Positions 18,530-27,003 of a stretch of DNA of 64,000 nt are shown in pieces. This DNA comes from Paenibacillus herberti (GTDB lineage Bacteria; Bacillota; Bacilli; Paenibacillales; Paenibacillaceae). The translations under genes and the position numbers were made by a program. The notes under the pieces were generated by a model. It saw nothing but the letters and a program-made list of their open reading frames with translations. It was not told the DNA's origin and did no database searches. Position 1 is the first letter of the stretch; the number at the start of each line of letters is the position of its first letter. The stretch spans positions 1,278,121-1,342,120 of the forward strand of contig NZ_NMUQ01000002.1 in assembly GCF_002233675.1 (NCBI RefSeq), in the 5' to 3' direction.

Positions 18530-19210
18530 CTAGCGAACGATAATCTGATACGGATATTCTCCAATTTGCAGCTGTCCTTTTTGCGTGCCTTCTATAATAA
18601 TTTCTGTTTTGAAAACATCCGACTTTTTATCCGAGCCAAACCAGACCCTCTGGCAAACAGCCAGAATGAACAATCCTTCTTCATCTCCTAAAGCTCCAAA
18701 TGTATCATAGCTGTTTTTGTAGCCATCGATGGAGAGGGCGGATGTCAGCAAGTCCTTCGTACCTGGCACATCGTTAACGACGAGCCCAATTTCGCTAATA
18801 TTAAGTAAATCTTTGCTTGAAAAAGGAGCTGAGCTGGTATGATCGAGAGTGTGCCTGGCAATGAATTCAACAATATTATGGGCGGAATCGTAAAAGTAAA
18901 TTGAAGTTGAATTCCAGGTTTGTGAAAAGGATGTTTTCGAGTTGTTCGGCAAGTCAGCAATTTCAATGCAAGCGGAGTTTAGCCAAGCTATGGATTCATC
19001 CATTTTGTTGCCGGGAATGTTAAAAGCAAAATGATAAAACGGGTTCTCCCCGGTAGCTTCCGCCTGTTCAAACGTTAATTGCGATTGCCCAACTTGTACG
19101 GTGAATGCAGTCTTTGACTGCTCTACAAGAGAAAGCTCGAGTATTTCCGTGTAAAATCTCTTGAGCTGTTCCAGCTCACTCGTGAGCAGTTTTAGAGCCT
19201 GTATCCGCAA
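18530..19210 (-). CDS. VOC (glyoxalase/dioxygenase fold) family protein
   Basis: 226 residues with two VOC-type beta-alpha-beta-beta-beta modules, about 4-120 (LKRFYTEILELSLVEQ ... IYFYDSAHNIVEFI) and 135-220. The first module keeps His (YHFAFNIP) and Glu (VEFIAR) at typical metal positions. Members bind small molecules or catalyse metal-dependent steps; no specific substrate can be assigned. It starts at TTG (19208-19210) with GGGGGAG 5 nt upstream. Its A+T content is higher than that of its neighbours, which hints at acquisition. Confidence 0.75.
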   Translation of the reverse strand: MRIQALKLLTSELEQLKRFYTEILELSLVEQSKTAFTVQVGQSQLTFEQAEATGENPFYHFAFNIPGNKMDESIAWLNSACIEIADLPNNSKTSFSQTWNSTSIYFYDSAHNIVEFIARHTLDHTSSAPFSSKDLLNISEIGLVVNDVPGTKDLLTSALSIDGYKNSYDTFGALGDEEGLFILAVCQRVWFGSDKKSDVFKTEIIIEGTQKGQLQIGEYPYQIIVR

Positions 19211-19262
19211 AAAATCTCCCCCAAATTAATCTGCTTCCAAATGTTTCTGCTTATTATACGGC

Positions 19263-19853
19263 TTAACTTTGCTTTCGGCTTCGCCTAAAAAGAAGCATGA
19301 TGACAAATGCAGCCAGGGCAACTCCGCCGGCTAGTGTGGAAATGGTCCACCCAGCGGTGGACGAATTGGGAGTCTCTGCGGGTTCGACAGGCAGCGGAAG
19401 CTGGCCGGAGCCAAGCTGGACTAGCCTCTTTGAAGAGCCCGTATCCGTCAATTTCTCTGTCGCGCTGCATGAGCTTGCGACGAGTTTCCCTTTTTTATCC
19501 GTATAGGCAAACACTAGATAACGCTGACCGTCCTGGAATTGGAATCCGCAGCTCTCCCCGCTCATAGAGGTGTACACGACCGCTTCGCGGCCGATCTCAC
19601 CTTTCCAGACGGCTTCTGTCACCAGCCTAACTTGATAAGGATTCCCGTCGTCTTCTATGAAGGGAGCGGTGAAGGGGTTCGCAAAGCGATCGCGGATGAG
19701 GACAACTTTGCCGCTGAATACGGCGTCGCTTTTAGCCAATGCTTCCTGTGTGGTGCCAGGAGCGACACAGGAGCAGGCTTGGACAGGGCTAGGTAATACT
19801 ATTATCGAGAGCAGCAAGGCCAACACTAAAGTAATTCCCGCGTACTTTTTCAT
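19263..19853 (-). CDS. Exported TIMP/NTR-like protein with C-terminal membrane anchor
   Basis: 196 residues from ATG 19853, which has AGGGGG 9 nt upstream; an earlier in-frame ATG lacks a site. The signal peptide ends at about residue 26 (SPVQA), leaving CSCVAPGTTQEALAKSDAVF as the mature N-terminus. The starting C-x-C and the SDAVFSGKV block are hallmarks of the netrin/TIMP (tissue inhibitor of metalloproteinase-like) fold, followed by further cysteines (ESCGFQ, ASSCSA). A TM helix near 165-187 and RRSRKQS anchor it. In animals TIMPs bind metalloproteases through the first Cys; the role in bacteria is unknown. Confidence 0.75.
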   Translation of the reverse strand: MKKYAGITLVLALLLSIIVLPSPVQACSCVAPGTTQEALAKSDAVFSGKVVLIRDRFANPFTAPFIEDDGNPYQVRLVTEAVWKGEIGREAVVYTSMSGESCGFQFQDGQRYLVFAYTDKKGKLVASSCSATEKLTDTGSSKRLVQLGSGQLPLPVEPAETPNSSTAGWTISTLAGGVALAAFVIMLLFRRSRKQS

Positions 19854-20036
19854 TCTATCGATCCCCCTCTTTTCTGTTTTCAACGTTCAAAGTCTGCCCT
19901 TTCGACGGCACGGATTTACAAATTGTTGCAGGACCTAGGGAGGGGAAAGGATGTTATGATTGACCTTTATCGCTATTAGTGATGCAACTTGCCAGCCTGT
20001 GAGGCGTATAGAGAGGGACGATTAAGGGGGAGCCGT

Positions 20037-20570
20037 ATGAAGGTTGGAGAAGAATATAGTCTAGATGAGAACCAAGAGAATCAGAAGAACCAGGAGAGTC
20101 GGGAATTGCTGAAATTGGATCCGCGAGTTATTGGGGTCAACAAAATGGAAGGGCTATTCTCGCTTGCGGTTGAGTTGGTCATTGTGCTCGTACTGCTGTG
20201 GCTGACGATTCGGTTTGATTGGTACGTGTGGATCGTGAGTACATTCGCAGCCTTGCTGGTGGTACATATCCCGGTCGAGTTGTTCTGGATGCCCAAACTG
20301 CAATATAAAAGCTGGCGCTATAGCATTCGGGAGCATGAGATTGAGCTGCATTATGGGATCTTTACCCGCAAGCAGACGCTGATCCCGATGGTACGCATCC
20401 AGCATATCGATACGAAACAAGGACCGATCCAGAAGCGCTTTGGAATCGCGACGCTTACTGTAGCGACGGCTGCAGGCAGCCATTCTATCCCCGGGTTGAC
20501 GGAAAGTGTCGCCGAGGATTTACGCTGTCGGCTTGTTACCTTAACGAGGGCGGCCGATGATGAAATCTAA
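20037..20570 (+). CDS. ydbS: bPH2-domain membrane protein, YdbS-like
   Basis: 177 residues from ATG 20037, directly behind AAGGGGGAG. Two membrane helices (about 44-85) are followed by a bacterial PH domain (bPH2): YSIREHEIELHYGIFTRKQTLIPMVRIQHIDTKQGP, with the family's RIQHID core. The 3' end overlaps the next gene by 14 bp. In Bacillus subtilis ydbST belongs to the sigma-W envelope-stress regulon and helps resistance to bacteriocin-type peptides (literature); the same role here is inference. Confidence 0.85.
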   Translation: MKVGEEYSLDENQENQKNQESRELLKLDPRVIGVNKMEGLFSLAVELVIVLVLLWLTIRFDWYVWIVSTFAALLVVHIPVELFWMPKLQYKSWRYSIREHEIELHYGIFTRKQTLIPMVRIQHIDTKQGPIQKRFGIATLTVATAAGSHSIPGLTESVAEDLRCRLVTLTRAADDEI

Positions 20571-22248
20571 TCCGCGGGAAAAGGGAGAAATGAAGCGGCT
20601 GCACCCGATTTCTATATTGTTCTTTTGCGCCAAGGGGCTTAAGGAAATGTACGGTTTCCTCCCGATCCTGCCGCTGATTGTTCTATGGGGACCGAGAGTG
20701 ACGGGTATGGAAGTGAGCCGCTTTTGGCTGACGCTTGTAGTCGCTTCTTTGGCTGTAGCGCTGCTCGTACTGACCGCTTGGCTGAGATGGAGCCGTTTCC
20801 TCTATGTGGCAGATGCAACGGCAATTAGCATCGAGCATGGCGTCTGGACGCGTCAGAACATGTGGATTCAGAGAGAGCGGATTCAGTCTATCGATACTAC
20901 GCAAAATATTGCCGATCGCATGTTTGGCCTCATCCAGCTGCGCATCGAGACGGCTGGCGGCGAGAAGCCGGAAGCGGTGCTGCCGTCGTTGTCCGCTGCG
21001 GAGGCGCAGCGCATTCAGTATACGCTCGGCTTTGCCGGAGCTAGTGCTGGGCTTGGCGCTGGGGGTGAAGTGGGCCGGGAAGTGCCACTCGCCGCTGTTG
21101 GACTGCAACCCCAAGCCGATTCCACGGCTGACAGATTGACGCCGGAATGGCATCAAGCAGCAGCTCTAGAGGCAGCCCATTCCACGGCCGGACTGCGCCA
21201 AGCTGCGGCTTCGACCGTTCAGGGGGAGGGGGCTTTGGCTCCTCATGTTGGATCAGCAGCTCAGGGAGCGGCACTGGAAGATGGGGCGTCGCGAAAAATA
21301 AGCCCTGTCATGTTGTGGAGTTACGCTCTTACCTCGTACAAAACGGGTTTCGTTTTCCTGATTTTAGTTGGGATCATTTCACGACTAGCAGACAATTGGT
21401 TCAAAGATATTGATTTGCTGGATCTGCTAAGCACTTGGCTTGGCTCCTCCTGGCTGCTCATATCCTTACCAATTCTGTTTCTGCTCGCCTGGGCGATAAC
21501 CACGCTGGAGCTGTTGAATTCCAACTTCGGATTCCGGATCCAGCGCATAAACGGCAAGCTGAAGGTAGAAAAAGGATTGCTGGAGAAAAAGCAGCAAACA
21601 ATTGAATTGGAGCGGATTCAGGCTCTGCAAATCGTGCAGCCCATCCTGCACCGACCGTTTGGCTGGTTCAGCGTCCGTGCTTCTATTACCGGCAACTTGG
21701 ATGAAAAGGAAAAGTCCTTTGTTCTGTTCCCGATTTTGAGGAAATCGGAAACCGAAGCTTTTTTGCAGGAGTTTGCCCCAGCGTTCCACATCCCGGAAAC
21801 CTGGAACAAGGTGGAGCGCTCGGCGTGGATGCCTTATGCGGGATGGCCGACGTTAATCGCCATGATCGTAGTCGTCCCCGGCCTGATCTGGATTCCGGAG
21901 CCGTATCACTGGTTTAGCTTGCTGTTACCGCTGTTCGTTCTGTTAACTGGCTGGCTGGAGCATCGCAATGCAGGCTGGGCGCAAGGGGAAGGGCAGCTGG
22001 CTATAAGCGGAGGCGGCCTGGAGCAAGTGCAGGTGCTGATTCCGAAACGGCGAATTCAGTGGCGCCGCATGTCGCAAAACCGGATGCAAGATCGAAGCTC
22101 CCGAGCTACGCTGCGGATCAGCTTGGCCGCCGGCAAGGGCGAGCAGTCGTTCAAGCTGCGGCACGCGCCAGCTGATGCCGTACTGACGCTGCTGCAGGAA
22201 GCCTCGACGAGGCAGACTCGTGTTCGCGTGCCGGATCGTTTGAGCTAA
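20557..22248 (+). CDS. ydbT: bPH2-domain membrane protein, YdbT-like
   Basis: 563 residues with three bPH2 modules: after helices at about 20-75 (RERIQSIDTTQNIADRMFGL), a second around 325-395 (LERIQALQIVQPILHRPFGW) and a third near 470-550 (IPKRRIQWRRMSQNRMQ). Membrane helix pairs precede each module. Between modules 1 and 2 lies an unusual Ala/Gly/Gln-rich linker of about 75 residues (roughly 165-240), less conserved in look than the rest. It pairs with the overlapping ydbS and is probably an envelope-stress protein that acts at the membrane. Confidence 0.85.
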   Translation: MMKSNPREKGEMKRLHPISILFFCAKGLKEMYGFLPILPLIVLWGPRVTGMEVSRFWLTLVVASLAVALLVLTAWLRWSRFLYVADATAISIEHGVWTRQNMWIQRERIQSIDTTQNIADRMFGLIQLRIETAGGEKPEAVLPSLSAAEAQRIQYTLGFAGASAGLGAGGEVGREVPLAAVGLQPQADSTADRLTPEWHQAAALEAAHSTAGLRQAAASTVQGEGALAPHVGSAAQGAALEDGASRKISPVMLWSYALTSYKTGFVFLILVGIISRLADNWFKDIDLLDLLSTWLGSSWLLISLPILFLLAWAITTLELLNSNFGFRIQRINGKLKVEKGLLEKKQQTIELERIQALQIVQPILHRPFGWFSVRASITGNLDEKEKSFVLFPILRKSETEAFLQEFAPAFHIPETWNKVERSAWMPYAGWPTLIAMIVVVPGLIWIPEPYHWFSLLLPLFVLLTGWLEHRNAGWAQGEGQLAISGGGLEQVQVLIPKRRIQWRRMSQNRMQDRSSRATLRISLAAGKGEQSFKLRHAPADAVLTLLQEASTRQTRVRVPDRLS

Positions 22249-22376
22249 CGGAAGTTCCACGACTTCAATGTTTTCTGTTCCTCATCAAGGCCTTCACCGC
22301 GACCCGGTGTCATATAGGCCGCACCAACTTTTTACACACGTAATTTAACAAGCTAGTGGACTTGGGAGGATTAAAG

Positions 22377-22631
22377 GTGGATTGGGAAGAGTACATCCAG
22401 ATATGGGATACTTCATGCATTCAGCTGGTGGACATTCGCCAACATAATCGCTTGTCTCAGCCTTGTCGGGACAACTACGGCTTAGATAGGCCTAAGTCGT
22501 ACCACCAAGTCAGTCTCGTATTAATATGGTCCAGCACAATTTGTATGATTTTTCACTCAACCTGCATTCGGGCCGTGCTGAGTTTTTGGATTTTGTACGA
22601 TAAATCGTACAAATTAGCTGGGCAGAGATGA
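22377..22631 (+). CDS. Questionable small ORF running into the palindrome array
   Basis: A GTG at 22377 with GGGAGG 7 nt upstream opens an 84-codon frame. The first 26 codons (VDWEEYIQIWDTSCIQ...) look protein-like, but the later part is made of the palindromic repeats, whose 52-nt period is not a multiple of three. It may be the start of a gene whose rest was replaced by the repeats, or chance. Confidence 0.25.
   Translation: MDWEEYIQIWDTSCIQLVDIRQHNRLSQPCRDNYGLDRPKSYHQVSLVLIWSSTICMIFHSTCIRAVLSFWILYDKSYKLAGQR
22476..22501. other. Hairpin preceding the palindrome array
   Basis: TACGGCTTAG and CTAAGTCGTA pair over 10 bp with one wobble around a 6-nt loop, just before the first array unit. 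There is no T-run. Confidence 0.4.
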
Positions 22632-22717
22632 CGAAAGCTCGGCTTTGTATGTTTTATCACACAAAGTGTTGAAAAGCGGCGGCTCCACACCATTTTTTGT
22701 ATGATAAATCGTACAAA
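22540..22717. repeat. Array of four 22-nt palindromes at an exact 52-nt period
   Basis: Units start at 22540, 22592, 22644 and 22696. Unit 2 is a perfect palindrome, arms TTTGTACGAT and ATCGTACAAA around AA. Unit 4 differs from unit 2 by one base; unit 3 differs more, and unit 1 keeps only the left arm well. The 30-nt spacers are not alike. The array lies between ydbT and the convergent ANT-like gene. The constant 52-nt step is about five helical turns, so all palindromes face the same side of the DNA. No cas genes are nearby, so this is not a normal CRISPR. Confidence 0.8.
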
Positions 22718-22779
22718 AAAAGTTGCGTTGCCCGAGAAATACGAGTTCAAACCCTATTCAATTCAAATCGAGGGTTCCG

Positions 22780-24156
22780 CTATTCGTTAACAACTGCTGC
22801 TTCGTAAAGCGGGTTTCGTTCCCACTCTTCCCGCAATAGTCCCATCCGTATGGAGTCGTAATACTCACCCTTCCAATAGCGAACTTTGCGCAGCCGCGCT
22901 TCCAGCGTCATGCCTAGCTTCGTGCCTGCCCGCATCATGCGGACATTGCCGGACCAGGTGGTGAAACCAACACGCTCGAGCGGCATTGTACGAAAAAGAT
23001 GGCTGATCCACTGGCGCAGCGCCTCGGTGCCAATGCCTCCGCTCCAATATTTCGGTTGAAAGATGACGATGCCCATTTCTAGCCACAGAGAAGGCTTATG
23101 CTCCCAATAATAGCTGACCGTACCGATCAATTGCCCATCCGCCTCTATGGCCCAGATGTCATCCTGATCGATATAGCTGTTTTTGTCCCCAATAAAAGTC
23201 TCGTAATCCATCGATTTATGTTCATAATAGGGCGCATCCCAGAGCTTCCATTCAGGAGACTCTTCCTTGCGGCTCAGCTCCCACAGCGGCATTAGATCTT
23301 CTTCACGGAGGGGGCGAATGACGGGATGCTGAGCAACGGACTGAGAAGCTTTTGCTATTGAAAAAGTGAACCCTGCGACCGCTGCTGCATCCTTCTCCTC
23401 GAACTCTCCACGTCGTCTATATTCAATCCCAAGCTCCTCGAACCACAGGTTCAGTCCGCTCCACAGCTGCTCGCAGTCGGCATAAACTTGCTCCATCTCC
23501 TGTAGCCGGCCTGTTGCAACTCGTTCAGCCAGCTCGGCAAAGCCGTCCGGTCGGGAGGGCATAGCTGCTGCCTCCTGCATCGTCCGTGCACGCGTCGTGA
23601 AGGGCTGGCGGTTCGCGAGCCCAATTAGCTTTGCTGCTTGCCAGCTCAGATCCATCGCTGCATACGGAAGATGGGCCCAGTTGCCCTGCTCTTTGCTGTT
23701 TCGGATTTTGCCCATCGTTTCATACGGCTCCCACACCATGAAATCCCGCATCACCTCGCGGAAAGCCGCATCTGAAGCGCTCGACGCCGCTTGTGCGCCT
23801 AAAGTGAACAACCCTTGTGGATCATGCAGCGAAAGGATGGCTGTATAGCTGCCCGACCAAATCGCCCAATTGTCATCAACAGAGGCGGCCTTGGTCAGCC
23901 ACTGTTTGCGGGATTTAGAGGTAATCTCCAGTTTGAAAGGAAGTTGGATATATTCATCGCCCGGAATCCCCTCTCCGTCATGAGTCACGAGATGCAGCTC
24001 GATGTCGGAATAGGGCCCGTCACTGCCCCTGGCGACAGAACCATAAACGCCGATGGCGAGAATTTGCCTAGGGTAGGCGGCCAGTAGATTTTCTTTGATT
24101 TCATGGATGAAAGCCATCTTTTGCGTATGAGAGGTAGGGACAGGGTAGGGGAGCAT
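22780..24156 (-). CDS. ANT(4')-like nucleotidyltransferase fused to a GNAT acetyltransferase
   Basis: 458 residues from ATG 24156 (AAGGAG 8 nt upstream; the frame is open further but without a site). Residues 15-270 resemble kanamycin nucleotidyltransferase ANT(4'): IHEIKENLLAAYPRQI, then GSVARGSDGPYSDIE with the metal ligands D51 and E53, and an E-x2-E-x2-G-K-x-R-N block (PYETMGKIRN) matching the catalytic Glu region. Residues about 278-445 are a GNAT acetyltransferase (VIRPLREEDLMPLW ... GIGTEALRQWISHLF). Each domain alone is known for modifying aminoglycosides; whether this fusion does so is unproven. Confidence 0.82.
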   Translation of the reverse strand: MLPYPVPTSHTQKMAFIHEIKENLLAAYPRQILAIGVYGSVARGSDGPYSDIELHLVTHDGEGIPGDEYIQLPFKLEITSKSRKQWLTKAASVDDNWAIWSGSYTAILSLHDPQGLFTLGAQAASSASDAAFREVMRDFMVWEPYETMGKIRNSKEQGNWAHLPYAAMDLSWQAAKLIGLANRQPFTTRARTMQEAAAMPSRPDGFAELAERVATGRLQEMEQVYADCEQLWSGLNLWFEELGIEYRRRGEFEEKDAAAVAGFTFSIAKASQSVAQHPVIRPLREEDLMPLWELSRKEESPEWKLWDAPYYEHKSMDYETFIGDKNSYIDQDDIWAIEADGQLIGTVSYYWEHKPSLWLEMGIVIFQPKYWSGGIGTEALRQWISHLFRTMPLERVGFTTWSGNVRMMRAGTKLGMTLEARLRKVRYWKGEYYDSIRMGLLREEWERNPLYEAAVVNE

Positions 24157-24283
24157 GAGTTGTTCTCCTTGTAGTTGCGGCAGGGGCGGCGAACTCACTC
24201 CATGCGGCAGGTTTGATACATTAAGTATACTTGAGGCGTTACTTGGCTGGCAGGGAGAAAACGATTTTGAAAAAAGTACGTAT

Positions 24284-24457
24284 GAGAGGTTGTTCAAAAA
24301 GGCCCCCATTGATCACGAAGTAAAGCAGGAAGCCGACTCGACATCGAATCTTGTGTTCACCTTCGAAGTCCGGTGCTCATGTAGGTTTGCCAACCTCCTT
24401 CTTCCCGTTCACACAACCTTCTCGGTGCTGAATGGCGACCTTTTTGAACTCGCACTA
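24284..24457. repeat. Small dispersed repeat (MITE-like), copy 1
   Basis: About 175 bp bounded by inverted ends GTTCAAAAAGG...CCTTTTTGAAC. Its reverse complement matches 45293-45473 almost throughout, including a shared stretch around CACCGGACTTCGAAGG. It has no coding capacity and sits just upstream of the ANT-GNAT gene. Confidence 0.85.
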
Positions 24458-24462
24458 TGAGG

Positions 24463-24824
24463 GAATAAATTTACGGAACTGTGTACCAGTCATCTGCCAT
24501 TTAACATTGATAATAATTACAAAGTAAACCCGGGTGCCGACTAATGCTGTTAAGCAGATGCTCTGCTGGTTGTAGCTCGGCACAGACAGAAATGGTCGGC
24601 TTCACACAAAACCAATAAGATTTACGATTGTCACATAGACGCGCGCTACGGCTCCTTTTCAAAACAGAAAATAGCCGACCGCCATGTCGAATCTAATGTC
24701 GAAATGCGGCATGGCGGCTCCAGATAATCCCGATCAATAAGCCAATCAATAAGCCAATCAATAAGTCCTTTGAGACCATTCCTTTTATTTGGATTATATG
24801 AAAAAATTAGCCTAAAGGAACATA
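24463..24824. other. Gene-free stretch with a short tandem repeat and a hairpin
   Basis: No supported gene. A 12-nt unit (CAATCAATAAGC) is repeated about three times at 24732-24767. A hairpin CCGCCATG/CATGGCGG (24679-24717) may end the minus-strand gene to the right, but its T-run is poor. Confidence 0.5.
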
Positions 24825-25172
24825 TCATACCTTTTTTGTTCTTGTGAGTATTTCAAATGCTAGTGAATAGAGAAAGGCGGCGATTAATGAAGTATAACCA
24901 AATCCTATATCCAAAAAAAATGGAGCTGCTCCAAAACCCAGAAGAATTAACACTCTGAAAACTGATGATTTAATATCATTTAATCTAAAAAAATATATGG
25001 CTATTAGTGAAGCCAAAAAACCGTAAGTAAACACATACATGGCAGCATAAACTGATGCCACAATAAAAAATGCTATTGTGAAACTTTCATCAGAATCAAT
25101 CATTATAACCAACGGAATTGCAAATGTAACTATCGATGCTGATATTAGACTAATTATAACTTTATTTATCAT
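24825..25172 (-). CDS. Small membrane protein of unknown function
   Basis: 115 residues with four predicted membrane helices (about 5-25, 31-60, 70-85 and 88-108). I do not recognise the family. GGAGG lies 12 nt before the ATG. The gene is strongly AT-rich compared with the window and is divergent from the equally AT-rich exported protein gene; the two probably entered together. Confidence 0.6.
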   Translation of the reverse strand: MINKVIISLISASIVTFAIPLVIMIDSDESFTIAFFIVASVYAAMYVFTYGFLASLIAIYFFRLNDIKSSVFRVLILLGFGAAPFFLDIGFGYTSLIAAFLYSLAFEILTRTKKV

Positions 25173-25231
25173 CTGTTGAATCGACCTCCATAATATTAAA
25201 ATTTATTTCTTAAAGGAGATTGAAATTCTAA

Positions 25232-26545
25232 ATGAAATTCAAAATTGCCACAGTTCTTCTTACCAGTGCTCTTTTGTTCTCACCACTCTCTAATCAAAAA
25301 ATGGATGCAGCTGAGATTGATCAAACTCTTAACTTCCTCCCTATTAAAGCTTCCACAGATTCAATCTCCCTTGAATGGAATAAAGCAGGGAGTTTTTATG
25401 AGCTATATAAAAATGAAAATCTTATTTATAAAGGAACTAACAACAATTTCACAGACATAAACTTAGAAAGTAATCATCCTTATCAATATTATTTGCGTGC
25501 AAAAGATAATAGAGGGAATGATCTTGACGTTGCTAAAATTAAATCCAGCACTCTTAAAGAAAATGGTAATGGTTCCAAAAGGATGGTTTCTGAAGATGGA
25601 ATTGCTGCAAGTAATTCATTTGAAAACCTAAGAATTGATACAATTAGCAAGAATAATGAAATTAAACTTGATTGGACCGACATTGACGGTGTATATGAAT
25701 ATACTGTTTTCAAAAATGATAAACAAATTGGGAAAACCAATGAAAGCAATTGGATTGACTACATTGACTCATCTCAAAAACAAGTTTACAAAATGATTGG
25801 TAAACGGAAATTGACATATGATGAAAAATTAAAAAGATCTAATCAATTGAAAGGTACTGTTACTGAAGATGTTTACAATTCCGATATTTCGCCTATAACA
25901 GATGAGGTTATTTATGAATTAACAAAAATTGTAGAACCATATAAGACTGAACTTCAATCATTGAAAGCTTCCGCAGTTTCATTGAACTATACTATTCGAT
26001 ATCAAACCTTTATTGGTGAAGATTATGTTGAGGCCCCAGCTGATACCCAAAATCGTTGGCTTAGAGGCAACAATAGAGGTTATGACCCCGATGCAAACTA
26101 TAACACAAAAACTAATTCAGACGCGTTTGTATGCTTCTGTAAACCTTCCGATGTAACATTTTATAAATTTGTTGGTGCAACAGATGTATATACGAAAGTG
26201 AATGGAGAGTTGCAATACCTTACCACTGACCAAGCAAGTACTGATGGAATTACAATGAAAAATCTAGAGAAGACATCCGGTCACATAGCTTTCCAGATTT
26301 ATCACGATGTAGGTATTCCTATAAAAGTAAGAAATATCTCACCTCCACATATTAACGTTGAACTTGCTGCAGACTTTTGGTCAGATGGGACTTATAAGTT
26401 CGCAGGGTGGCATGATGCTGCACCAAATCATGAATTTTATTTAAGAGAGAATGGAAAATGGGCCACATTACATCGTGCTGACAAAATTGACTTTATCTAT
26501 CTCGCTCCTCCTACTACAGATATTTTCTTCCATGCTGAAAAGTAA
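25232..26545 (+). CDS. Secreted protein with two FN3-like modules and a DUF3238-like C-terminal domain
   Basis: 437 residues. A signal peptide spans about 1-26 (ends MDAA). Two fibronectin-type-III-like modules follow (about 33-106: DSISLEWNKAGSFYELYKN; about 130-190: NEIKLDWTDIDGVYEYTVFKN). The C-terminal half (about 250-437) starts as NYTIRYQTFIGEDYVEAP and contains NRGYDPDANYNTKTNSDAFV, a pattern I associate with DUF3238 proteins of bacilli; the assignment is from memory. AAAGGAG lies 11 nt before the ATG. Base composition is very AT-rich, unlike the GC-rich neighbours, so horizontal transfer is likely. It may be an interaction or toxin-like surface protein; no catalytic motif is identified. 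Confidence 0.7.
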   Translation: MKFKIATVLLTSALLFSPLSNQKMDAAEIDQTLNFLPIKASTDSISLEWNKAGSFYELYKNENLIYKGTNNNFTDINLESNHPYQYYLRAKDNRGNDLDVAKIKSSTLKENGNGSKRMVSEDGIAASNSFENLRIDTISKNNEIKLDWTDIDGVYEYTVFKNDKQIGKTNESNWIDYIDSSQKQVYKMIGKRKLTYDEKLKRSNQLKGTVTEDVYNSDISPITDEVIYELTKIVEPYKTELQSLKASAVSLNYTIRYQTFIGEDYVEAPADTQNRWLRGNNRGYDPDANYNTKTNSDAFVCFCKPSDVTFYKFVGATDVYTKVNGELQYLTTDQASTDGITMKNLEKTSGHIAFQIYHDVGIPIKVRNISPPHINVELAADFWSDGTYKFAGWHDAAPNHEFYLRENGKWATLHRADKIDFIYLAPPTTDIFFHAEK

Positions 26546-27003
26546 ATCTTAAATAATAAACAGATCCCATTACATTAAACATAAGATACTCCCATTGCAA
26601 AATCAATCCTTGAACTAGGTTGAAGCTCGCCCGATTGTTCCGCCGGCGAAGCCGCGTCCGGGATCCGGTAAAGCTACTGGCGCGCCAGTAGCCCCTCCGG
26701 AGCCGGCCACGGACGTCAAGGGTTGAACAAATGAGCGCAGGAGATTCTGACGCTCCAGACCAAGCAAGCAGACGGGGTCAACGACAAGCCGAAGAGCAGA
26801 TAGCAGGGCACAGACGCGCCGAGATGGGGGCCACATGGGGAACCGTGTTGGCTTTTTTGTGTTCTCTATGGGGGCGCGCGACTACGAGCGTGGGTTGATC
26901 CGAAGGATGTTTGGCCAAGCTGCAGCTCCACCCCTGGTGTCACCAACGTGTTGGTCTGGATGAAACTGCTCCTCGGGCATCAATAACTCATAGTCACATT
27001 TAG
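26546..27003. other. Gene-poor stretch with a GC-rich fragment
   Basis: Abruptly GC-rich from about 26620 to 26900. One plus-strand frame begins right after a stop and encodes a Pro/Ala-rich tail (PPAKPRPGSGKATGAP...) ending at a TGA around 26727; a 55-codon frame follows at 26731-26898 (MSAGDSDAPDQASRRGQ...) without a good ribosome-binding site. These look like debris of a mobile or plasmid gene rather than active genes. Confidence 0.4.

Noticed and set aside
22540-22717. CRISPR array
   Set aside because: Repeats are only four, degenerate, 22 nt and AT-rich palindromes, and no cas gene is in the window. The regular spacing is kept as a repeat finding instead.
24646-24828. 60-codon minus-strand ORF with IDWL repeats
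   Set aside because: Created by a 12-nt tandem repeat; no ribosome-binding site and it overlaps the end of a better-supported gene.
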